From contig NZ_JAHKPY010000012.1 in NCBI RefSeq assembly GCF_018860745.1, forward strand, positions 1 to 64,000: a stretch of 64,000 bases of DNA, in the 5' to 3' direction. Every line of letters begins with the position of its first letter. Position 1 is the first letter of the stretch. The notes under the pieces were generated by a model. The model saw only the letters and a list, made by a program, of their open reading frames with translations, did not search any database and had not been told where the DNA came from. The DNA comes from Zobellia uliginosa (GTDB taxonomy: Bacteria; Bacteroidota; Bacteroidia; Flavobacteriales; Flavobacteriaceae). Shown here in pieces: positions 54,581 to 62,415 of this stretch. Both the position numbers and the translations under genes were made by a program.

Positions 54581-55194
54581 ATGTGTTATTCGACCACATT
54601 AAGGAAAAAGGAAATTGAGAGGATGACTAGAAAAAGTTTTCAAGTTCCTTTTGAATACAAACCATATTATCGCGCCAACGGCTTCACACATCCAAATTTA
54701 TATATTATCAAAATGGATGAGCCAGAAAACATCTATTCTGCTTTGTGGGGCTTGATTCCTGAATTTGCGATGGCGGATATACCAGGGGTTCAAAAAAAGT
54801 ACAACACGCTCAATGCTAAATCTGAAGCCATTTTAACATCAAACACATATTAGCATTCCACAACGGACAAGAGATGTTTAATACTTGTTGATGGTTTCCA
54901 TGAGCCACATGATATAAATGGGCTTCATATTCTTACTTCTGCCACTACATGGATGATTCTTTATTTTACTTTGCCGGACTATATACCGAAATCGACAATG
55001 AGTTTTTAAGCTGTACCATCCTGACCATGCCGGAGAATGAACCATGCAAGAATATCTACAAATAAAAGACAACCTTTAGTTCTAGGTACTAAAATTGAAA
55101 CGACTGGTTACGGGTTGACCTTAATCCCAACGGTCTAAAGGAATTGACCGAAGTAGGTTTTAAAATGAACTCATTTGGTAAAGAATACACTTAA
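54581..55194 (+). pseudogene. SRAP (YedK/HMCES-like) gene, decayed
   Basis: The N-terminal 90 codons read as a SRAP domain: Cys2 (MCYSTTLRKKEIERM), FEYKPYYRANGFTHPNLYII, ALWGLIPEFAMAD, TLNAKSEAI. An in-frame TAG (54851-54853) interrupts it, after which the same frame continues with RCLILVDGFHEP. Further on, homologous pieces lie in changing frames: SLFYFAGLYTEIDNEFLSCT (shifted), then RQPLVLGTKIET (back), then DWLRVDLNPNGLKELTEVGF (shifted again). At least one nonsense change and three frameshifts. SRAP proteins shield abasic sites in single-stranded DNA. The gene is dead unless the start fragment alone has a use. Confidence 0.88.
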
Positions 55195-55384
55195 CAAACC
55201 CATAAAGTTTTATTAATATCCAACTCTAAGCCAAATATTTTCAATGGAGTAATTTTGAATTTTTATGTAACCTACTAAAATTTAATTAATTCTATATCAA
55301 TGCTCCGCTTTTGATATTCGATTGGTGAGCTTCTTATTTATTGGTATGCAATTTTATAGCCAAATGAAATTTGATTAAACATAT

Positions 55385-55948
55385 ATGGAATCAAAAGCAT
55401 TTTCTGAACTATTGGGAAAAGGTGATATGATTGCCTTCGAAACTTTGTTCCGGTTGTACTATGATAAACTAATACATATCTCCCAGGGTTATTTAGGATC
55501 TATAGAAGATGCAGAAGAAATTGTCCAAAGTGTATTCCTCAAAGTTTGGGAAAAAAAAGAAAACTTAAATAAAATTGAAAATATTAACAATTATCTTTTT
55601 AGCATGACCAAAAATGCTTGCTTGGATAATTTAAAACATATAAAGGTCAAAAACAGATTTTCTAAGAATTATTATGAGCAAAAGAACAGTCTTCAATATC
55701 TTTTTGTAAAAGATGAAGCTGTGACATCCCTGTTACAAGAAGATTTAGAAAAACGAATTAATCTGGCCATCGAGGCATTACCTGAAAAATGCCGAAAAGT
55801 ATTTATACAAAGTAGAGTGGAAGGTTTAAAACATTCTGAAATTGCGCAAGTTCTAAATATTTCCAAAAGAACTGTGGATAACCATATCTCCAATGCCCTG
55901 TGCCATATGAAAATCCATCTGAAGGAATTTTTAACCTTCTTGCTATAA
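55385..55948 (+). CDS. ECF sigma factor (Bacteroidota FecI-like, SusC/D-associated)
   Basis: A 187-residue RNA polymerase sigma-70 factor of the ECF class. Region 2 is FRLYYDKLIHISQGYLGSIE then DAEEIVQSVFLKVWEKKENL and NYLFSMTKNACLDNLKH; region 4 is AIEALPEKCRKVFIQSRVEG then LKHSEIAQVLNISKRTVDNH. Such factors are held by a FecR-type anti-sigma factor and released when the outer-membrane receptor is occupied. The fecR gene is nearby but, unusually, not next: a PHP hydrolase gene lies between. A promoter-like motif starts 17 bases after the stop. Confidence 0.94.
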   Translation: MESKAFSELLGKGDMIAFETLFRLYYDKLIHISQGYLGSIEDAEEIVQSVFLKVWEKKENLNKIENINNYLFSMTKNACLDNLKHIKVKNRFSKNYYEQKNSLQYLFVKDEAVTSLLQEDLEKRINLAIEALPEKCRKVFIQSRVEGLKHSEIAQVLNISKRTVDNHISNALCHMKIHLKEFLTFLL

Positions 55949-56267
55949 TTAATTCTTTTTTTTAGGTATACCTCCTTATTTAATCGTCTATTACATAGTC
56001 ATTGCAATTACGCATGTATGTCTTAGTATCCAAACGATAAAAAGATATCCACAAATGGATTTTTTAACCAGCCTATGCAATATATGGTTAAGAACAATCT
56101 TAGGGTAGTTAACTAAAAATTATCTGGAACAGATTAATTTAAAAAGCTTGCAAAATTTTAAAAGCAGGTCAATACCACAGTGTGTATACAAATGATGAAG
56201 AAATATATACATAACCAATAATGAACCAAAGACTGCAATTTTAAGGAATACGCAGAAAACCCTAATT
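55949..56267. other. intergenic region with ECF promoter and long leader
   Basis: It holds promoter-like motif P1 (listed separately) and about 270 bases of AT-rich leader before the PHP hydrolase gene. No gene or terminator is visible in the leader. Confidence 0.45.
55965..55991 (+). promoter_or_regulatory. ECF-type promoter P1
   Basis: T-tract, then TTTAGGTA, TACCTCC and, exactly 20 bases from GGTA, CGTCTAT. The same set occurs before fecR (57667). GGTA as -35 and CGTCTAT as -10 fit ECF sigma promoter design, so this is likely recognised by the sigma factor encoded just upstream. It would drive the PHP hydrolase gene. Confidence 0.7.
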
Positions 56268-57524
56268 ATGAATCTAAAACAAATGAAAAATCTAAAAACA
56301 ATAATAAGTTGTCTTTTAACTTCGATTGGATTGGCAGTTTACCCACAATCCGAAGACCTACCTTTTAAAGAATTAAAGCTTTTAGCTGGCAACACCCACT
56401 CCCATAGTATTATGACTTATTCGCATGGGGAGCATTTACAAAAAAAGGAAGGGTTCGTAAAAGGCGATAAAATTTTATATATAGATTCTCTTTATGTCAG
56501 TAGACCCTTAAATACTTTCCTAAAAGACAATTGGCAATTATTCCAAGGACTTCCAGATAAACATTACAGTGAAGCCAAAAAAGCCGGGTTGGATTTTTAT
56601 TGTGTTACAGATCACTCACAAGAAGAGGCATTTAGTCCGTCCTATATAAACAATACGGCTTGGACGATAGCTCAAAAACATGCCGAAACTGCATCCGGCA
56701 ATGCATTTACAGCATTTAGCGGAGTAGAACATTCAGAGAATAATAGCGATAATGGAAGGGGGCATTTCAATGTGATAGGTTCCTCTTCCTACATCAATGC
56801 ACTTAAACCCGGCATTGATATTCCTTATTTTTATAGTTGGCTCAAAAAAAATTCAGAAAATGAAAAAACTGGTAATCCTATAGTGGTAACCTTTAACCAT
56901 CCCGAAAAGAATCAGTTTAACAATTGGGCCTATCGTGACAAAGATATTACCGATATTATTACCCTTCTAGAAATAATCAACGGTCATAAATCACACTATT
57001 CCGGATTTTTAGGCGCTTTGGAAAAGGGTTGGAAAGTGTCTCCAGTTGCGGGCTTCGACAATCACAACTATAATTCCATCAAGGATTTCGAAACCAGAAC
57101 CTTCGTATTAGCCAAAAGTAATATACAAAAAGATATTTTGGAAGCCATGCGAAAAAGAAGAACCTATGCGTCCTTTGACCGAAATTTAGAATGTAGATAT
57201 TCCGTTAATGACTCTCTTATGGGCTCTGTAATTCCTCAGTCTCATAGTTATGAATTTAAAATTTACATAAACGATCCGGATACCACTAAACCATCCAATA
57301 AAATTATTAAAATAGATATTGTAGGTGACGGTAACAAAATCCTAAAATCCTTGCAGCCAAAGAACCCTCAACACCGTCTGATATGGAATGTCACCCTTAA
57401 TCAGACAGATGTAAAAAACTATCTTTTTATAAGGGTCTGGAATGATATGGAGAGAACAGAGGGAAGTATCGAACCGGTTGCCTGGCTCGCTCCCGTTTGG
57501 ATTGAAGGTTCGAGCACCAATTAG
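56268..57524 (+). CDS. PHP-domain metallohydrolase, CehA/McbA type, exported
   Basis: A 418-residue protein with a signal peptide (from LKTIISCLLTSIGLAVYPQ); an ATG at 56283 (MKNLK) is an equally possible start. The PHP metal motifs are all seen: AGNTHSHS, DFYCVTDHSQEE, FSGVEHSE, VVTFNHPE and PVAGFDNHN. The C-terminal ~100 residues are a beta domain. CehA/McbA-type PHP enzymes hydrolyse phosphodiesters or phosphonate/carbamate-type esters. Its place inside a sigma/fecR/susCD unit suggests that it acts on the ligand imported by the Sus pair. Located in the periplasm or at the surface. Confidence 0.85.
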   Translation: MNLKQMKNLKTIISCLLTSIGLAVYPQSEDLPFKELKLLAGNTHSHSIMTYSHGEHLQKKEGFVKGDKILYIDSLYVSRPLNTFLKDNWQLFQGLPDKHYSEAKKAGLDFYCVTDHSQEEAFSPSYINNTAWTIAQKHAETASGNAFTAFSGVEHSENNSDNGRGHFNVIGSSSYINALKPGIDIPYFYSWLKKNSENEKTGNPIVVTFNHPEKNQFNNWAYRDKDITDIITLLEIINGHKSHYSGFLGALEKGWKVSPVAGFDNHNYNSIKDFETRTFVLAKSNIQKDILEAMRKRRTYASFDRNLECRYSVNDSLMGSVIPQSHSYEFKIYINDPDTTKPSNKIIKIDIVGDGNKILKSLQPKNPQHRLIWNVTLNQTDVKNYLFIRVWNDMERTEGSIEPVAWLAPVWIEGSSTN

Positions 57525-57666
57525 CTCTTGCTTATAGTTTTTAGTGGCGTTACGATATAATAGACCACCCTTAAAAAAAACTATTTGTTAGACATGGATA
57601 AATACATGGAGACCACTGATAATCCGGCAGTTTGTCAGCTTCTTGATTTTTTTTTATTTCAATTTA

Positions 57667-57693
57667 GGTATATACCTCCTCTCAATCGTCTAT
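57667..57693 (+). promoter_or_regulatory. ECF-type promoter P2 of fecR
   Basis: TTTAGGTA, TACCTCC and CGTCTAT with the same 20-base spacing from GGTA to CGTC as P1, 18 bases upstream of the fecR start codon at 57711. The short leader means transcription would start close to the start codon. Confidence 0.72.
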
Positions 57694-57710
57694 ATAATAC
57701 AATCATAAGT

Positions 57711-58859
57711 ATGGATATTAATAAAATATCAAAGTATCTAAATAATACCGCTTCCACTAAAGAGGTCATGGATGTAGAGCGTTGGATTGACAATTCATCG
57801 GAGAACTTGGAAAAATTCCTGAAATTTAAAGCACAGCATATTATTTCTTCCCATGATGAGACGGCCAAAATAGCTGACTTTTCAAAAGGTTTTAAGCAGT
57901 TTAAAATTAATATAGGAGTAAACTTCCCAAGTAAACGAAAGGAAATATGGAATACATCTTTAAAATATGCAGCCATGCTGGTTCTTGGTTTGGGATTTGC
58001 CTATGCATACTATCAAGGAATATTTTATAAAGAGGAAAACATCGACCTCCAAAAAAATGCAATTACCTTAAAACTGGAAAATGGAAAAGTTAAGGTCATA
58101 AATGAAGATGGAACCACCTCTATTACCGACTCCAAAGGTAATAGCATAGGAACACAACGAGGTACAAGCCTGATATACGAAGATGTTGCGGTTTCGGAAA
58201 AATTGAATTACAACACCCTTACAGTTCCTTATGGAAAACGATTTGACATCCTCCTTTCGGACAGTACCCACGTATTTTTAAATGCTGGGTCGTCCCTCAA
58301 ATACCCAGTAAATTTCATCAATGAAAAGAACCGGGTTGTGCATCTGACCGGGGAAGCCTTTTTTGTCGTTGCGAAAGATGCAGAACATCCCTTCATAGTA
58401 AATGTCGATAAATTAAACATAAGGGTATTGGGTACTAAATTCAATGTTTCTGCATATCCGGAAGACAATACTTGTAATACAATGTTGGCCGAAGGATCAG
58501 TAGGGGTTTACAAAGGGAATTCCTATAATTTGGCAAAAACTACATTTTTGACACCTGGACATATGGCCACACTTAACAAGACCAACGATAGTATTTCTGT
58601 GCAACCAGCAGAAACAAGCTTACATACTGCTTGGATGACCGGCAATATTATTTTTAGGCATAGCCCTTTTAAAAATATCATAACCAAACTTGAAAGGCAG
58701 TACAATGTGAAAATTATAAATCAAAATAAACTACTGGAAGAAGAATTGTTTACTGCAAACTTTAAAAATCCCAGCTTGAATCAAATTCTTGAAACATTTA
58801 AGGAAAACTATGACATAGACTATAAGATAGACCAAGACAAAATAATTATCAAACCATAA
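57711..58859 (+). CDS. FecR-type anti-sigma factor
   Basis: About 382 residues from the ATG at 57711 (MDINKISKYLNNTASTKEVM); earlier in-frame ATGs run through the promoter motif and are rejected. An N-terminal cytoplasmic anti-sigma domain (TKEVMDVERWIDNSSENLEK) is followed by one membrane segment (YAAMLVLGLGFAYAYYQGIF, about residue 85-105), the periplasmic FecR domain (LTVPYGKRFDILLSDSTHVF, LNAGSSLKYPVNF, LTGEAFFVVAKDAEHPFIVN, LGTKFNVSAY) and a C-terminal DUF4974 domain (NFKNPSLNQILETF). It relays the signal from SusC's STN domain to the ECF sigma factor. Confidence 0.93.
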   Translation: MDINKISKYLNNTASTKEVMDVERWIDNSSENLEKFLKFKAQHIISSHDETAKIADFSKGFKQFKINIGVNFPSKRKEIWNTSLKYAAMLVLGLGFAYAYYQGIFYKEENIDLQKNAITLKLENGKVKVINEDGTTSITDSKGNSIGTQRGTSLIYEDVAVSEKLNYNTLTVPYGKRFDILLSDSTHVFLNAGSSLKYPVNFINEKNRVVHLTGEAFFVVAKDAEHPFIVNVDKLNIRVLGTKFNVSAYPEDNTCNTMLAEGSVGVYKGNSYNLAKTTFLTPGHMATLNKTNDSISVQPAETSLHTAWMTGNIIFRHSPFKNIITKLERQYNVKIINQNKLLEEELFTANFKNPSLNQILETFKENYDIDYKIDQDKIIIKP

Positions 58860-59009
58860 CAAAAATTGAAATGAAATAGAGCATTCAGACATATATAATA
58901 CAACCAAATAATTATTGAGCCAAGCGCAAAAAAAATCGGAAAATGCTGGAACACTTCCCGATTTAAAGCGTGATTAAATTGATTAACCACATAAAGGACT
59001 TTAAAAGTA
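58860..59009. other. fecR-susC gap with hairpin
   Basis: An inverted repeat AAATCGG ... CCGATTT (58935-58966, 18-base loop) lies about 45 bases before the SusC start. It may be a weak attenuator; there is no T-tract. Confidence 0.4.
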
Positions 59010-62000
59010 ATGAAAAAACAAGTTATTAAGAGGAAATATTTTCCTTTTCAGTTATGCTATGCATTAAAAATGAAATTTACCACCCTAATTTTAATCATAT
59101 CTATATTTCAGATTCAGGCAAATCACTTCTATGGTCAACCAACTACGATTACCTTGAATCTACAAAACGTGAGTTTAGAAAAAGTTTTAAATCGTATTGA
59201 GTCATTAACCGACTATAATTTCATCTATATGGACAAGGAGGTGGACTATAACGAAGCGGTTACTATTCAAGTAGCTAAAATGCCGCTTGAAAAGGTATTG
59301 GACAAACTTTTTTCCAACACAAAAATAAACTACACAATTAAAGGCACACAAATTGTTTTAAGACCCCAAACGCCGCCAAAGTCTTCTGAAAATGATTCAT
59401 CATTCAACATGAAAAATCTTCAATTTCAAATTAGCGGAACGGTATTGGACCAAGACAAATCTCCTTTACCTGGCGCCAGTATTGTAGAAAAAGGAACTAC
59501 CAATGGCGTAACGACAGACTTTGATGGTAATTTTTCCATGAAACTTTCCAGTGGGCAGGCTACTTTGGAAGTTTCTTATTTAGGATATACCACTAAAGAA
59601 ATTTCAGTTGAAGGTAATCAAAATATGCAAATAATATTAAACGAAAGTTCTTCCAAATTGGACGAGGTAGTTGTTGTGGCCTACGGAACCAAGAAGAAAA
59701 GTTCGGTAACTTCGGCTATATCAACATTAAAAGGTAATAATATAGCTCATAATCCAGTAGCAAACATAAATAACAGTATTGCAGGGAGAATATCAGGAGT
59801 TCTGGCCTTTCAGTCCAGCGGAGAACCAGGGGCAGATGCCGCAGATTTGCAGATAAGAGGACTTGGGACTATTGGGTCTAATTCAGGTGCCTTGACAATT
59901 GTAGATGGAGTTCCTAGAAGCTACTCTCAAATTAACCCAAATGAAATAGAGAGCTTTACAGTTCTTAAAGATGCCGCGGCCATTGCGCCCTATGGCCTTG
60001 CCGGAGCCAACGGAGTTATTTTAATCACCACCAAAAGAGGAACAGCGGACAAAGTAAGTTTAAATTATAATACCTGGTATGGTGTTCAGCGTCCAACTCG
60101 ATATCCAGAATATTTGGATTCATACGGATATGCCTCCGCATTAAATATTGCAAATAATAATGCCGGGCTGGAGCCTGCCTATACTGATGAGGAACTTCAA
60201 AAATATAAAAATGGAGATGATCCAGATCATTATCCAAACCATGATTGGGTAAAAGAGGTGATTGATTTCAATGCACCAATGATCAGTCATAATCTAGATT
60301 TCTCTGGTGGATCCGATAAAATTCGCTTTTTTAGTTCATTGGGCTATCTATATCAACAAGGCTCTGTAAAAACGATTAATTATTCAAGATATAACCTAGC
60401 CTCAAATATTGATTTTAATGCTTCTAAATCCACCCTGGTCTCTTTAGACCTAAGAGGTAGCTTAGAAGTCACTAAAAATCCGGGGTCAACAAATGGCACC
60501 ACATTATACACACAGGTAACTAAACGACCACCTTTGTTCAATGATCAATTGTCCTTCAGCAATGGTCTGCCTGGAAATGCCTTACTACCATCAATTTATA
60601 ATAGTGGTTATGACAATGACAAAAAGAACACACTGTATTCCCAATTATCGATAGTCCAAAAAATCCCTGCGCTTTCCGGATTGACTATTAAGGGAGTCGT
60701 ATCCTACGACAAAGATTATACCTTAAATAAACAGTGGCAAATACCATATGTTTTTTATCGATTGGATAGCAGTGATGAATTTGTTGAAGTTAATGGAGGG
60801 GTTACCGACCCAAGATTAAGTCAATCTTTTAGCGAACGGATAAACACCACTTTACAAGGATATATAACTTACAAAAACTCTTTTGGCAAGCATGGCTTAG
60901 ATGCTCTTTTTGTTGCCGAACAACGCAACGGAGATGGTATTGATTTTTCGGCTTCCAGAATTAATTATCAAGTAGCGATGGATGAACTTTCATTAGGCAG
61001 TTCTTCTAAAACCGACTTGGACAACAGCGGTTCCTCACAAAGTAGTAAACAAATAGGCCTTGTATATCGTCTAGCTTACGACTATTCGGACAAGTACCTG
61101 GTGGAACTTGCCGGAAGGTATGACGGCCATTATTACTTTGCTCCAGATAATCGTTTTGCCTTCTTTCCTTCAATTTCCTTAGGTTGGAGGCTATCCGAGG
61201 AAGCCTTTATTAAAGATAACATCACTTGGCTCGACAATCTCAAACTACGGGGGTCTTATGGTAAATCCGGAAACTTAGCAGGTGGGGCTTTTCAATACTT
61301 AAGTTCTTATAAGCTTATTAATAGTTATGTTTTTGGAGGTTCCCAAGTACAAGGCGCTGCCGAGAGAAATGAACCAAATGTAGATATTACGTGGGAAAAT
61401 GCTCTAAAAGCCGATCTGGGAATAGAAGGTTCATTTTTATTAGGAAGAATCGGTTTTGAACTTGATTTTTTTAAAGAAAAACGATCAAATATGCTAGTAT
61501 CCCCAGATGCTGTTGTCCCAATTGAATATGGAATTGGAATCTCCCAAGTAAATGCTGGTAAAATGGAAAATCAGGGTTTTGACTTTTCACTTACTTCTAA
61601 GAATAATTTTTCAAATGGCTTAATAATCAATGGAGGCTTTAATTTTTCTTATGCCAAGAATAAATTGATTCAGACATTTGAGAATGAATCGACCCTTAAC
61701 GATCTCAATCGAAGTAGAACTGGCAGAAGTCTTGATACCCATTTTGGATTAAGGGCCTTGGGCCTCTTCCAGTCCCAAGAGGAAATTGATGGGGCCGCAA
61801 CCCAATTCGGGACTCTACAACCTGGAGATATTAGATATGAAGATATCAACGAGGATGGAAAAATAGACAACGAGGACGAAGTTGTGATTGGAAACCCGTC
61901 CTATCCCCAGATTATTTATGGTCTTACAACCAATGTAATATGGAAAGGTTTTGACATGAGTATGTTATGGCAGGGAGCCGCAAAAAGCAATTTTTTATTG

Positions 62001-62387
62001 ACCAATGAAGCGGCTAACCCATTTTTTAACGGGGCTAAAATCTTTGAAGAACAATTGGATTACTGGACGCCGGAAAATAGAGATGCGAAATATCCTATAA
62101 TAATGCCATCCCCCACGGCTAATAATTCACAAGTCTCATCATGGTGGATTAGGGATGGAAAGTATGTGCGGCTTAAAAATTTAGAACTAGGCTTTAGTTT
62201 TCCTTCTGCTGTAATGGAAAAGCTTAACATGAAATCGATTAGGGTTTTCGCCTCGGGACAAAATCTATTGACTTTTTCATCGGAGAAATATCTAGACCCA
62301 GAAATCGGACTGAATGGTGGCAGCAGAAGAGCAAGATACTATTTTCAACAAAAAGTTTATTCATTTGGTTTGAACATCTCTTTTTAA
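59010..62387 (+). CDS. SusC/RagA TonB-linked outer-membrane transporter with STN domain
   Basis: A 1125-residue receptor. The order is: long signal peptide region (MKKQVIKRKYFPFQLCYALK, then a hydrophobic stretch ending FYGQ), an STN signalling domain (ITLNLQNVSLEKVLNRIESL to IKGTQIVLRP), a CarboxypepD_reg-like beta domain (ISGTVLDQDKSPLPGASIVE), the SusC signature KLDEVVVVAYGTKKKSSVTS, the plug (NNSIAGRISGVL, LQIRGLGTIGSNS, SFTVLKDAAAIAPYGLAGAN) and the barrel ending in FQQKVYSFGLNISF. With SusD it binds and imports an oligomeric nutrient. The STN domain implies transmission to the FecR protein upstream. Confidence 0.95.
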   Translation: MKKQVIKRKYFPFQLCYALKMKFTTLILIISIFQIQANHFYGQPTTITLNLQNVSLEKVLNRIESLTDYNFIYMDKEVDYNEAVTIQVAKMPLEKVLDKLFSNTKINYTIKGTQIVLRPQTPPKSSENDSSFNMKNLQFQISGTVLDQDKSPLPGASIVEKGTTNGVTTDFDGNFSMKLSSGQATLEVSYLGYTTKEISVEGNQNMQIILNESSSKLDEVVVVAYGTKKKSSVTSAISTLKGNNIAHNPVANINNSIAGRISGVLAFQSSGEPGADAADLQIRGLGTIGSNSGALTIVDGVPRSYSQINPNEIESFTVLKDAAAIAPYGLAGANGVILITTKRGTADKVSLNYNTWYGVQRPTRYPEYLDSYGYASALNIANNNAGLEPAYTDEELQKYKNGDDPDHYPNHDWVKEVIDFNAPMISHNLDFSGGSDKIRFFSSLGYLYQQGSVKTINYSRYNLASNIDFNASKSTLVSLDLRGSLEVTKNPGSTNGTTLYTQVTKRPPLFNDQLSFSNGLPGNALLPSIYNSGYDNDKKNTLYSQLSIVQKIPALSGLTIKGVVSYDKDYTLNKQWQIPYVFYRLDSSDEFVEVNGGVTDPRLSQSFSERINTTLQGYITYKNSFGKHGLDALFVAEQRNGDGIDFSASRINYQVAMDELSLGSSSKTDLDNSGSSQSSKQIGLVYRLAYDYSDKYLVELAGRYDGHYYFAPDNRFAFFPSISLGWRLSEEAFIKDNITWLDNLKLRGSYGKSGNLAGGAFQYLSSYKLINSYVFGGSQVQGAAERNEPNVDITWENALKADLGIEGSFLLGRIGFELDFFKEKRSNMLVSPDAVVPIEYGIGISQVNAGKMENQGFDFSLTSKNNFSNGLIINGGFNFSYAKNKLIQTFENESTLNDLNRSRTGRSLDTHFGLRALGLFQSQEEIDGAATQFGTLQPGDIRYEDINEDGKIDNEDEVVIGNPSYPQIIYGLTTNVIWKGFDMSMLWQGAAKSNFLLTNEAANPFFNGAKIFEEQLDYWTPENRDAKYPIIMPSPTANNSQVSSWWIRDGKYVRLKNLELGFSFPSAVMEKLNMKSIRVFASGQNLLTFSSEKYLDPEIGLNGGSRRARYYFQQKVYSFGLNISF

Positions 62388-62415
62388 TCAATATCACATT
62401 TTTCAATCGAAAATC

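Noticed and set aside
46800-55384. Right-hand attachment site or integrase for the ssrA-linked element
   Set aside because: I looked for a copy of the ssrA 3' end and for integrase motifs and found none in the window; the element's right border therefore stays undefined.
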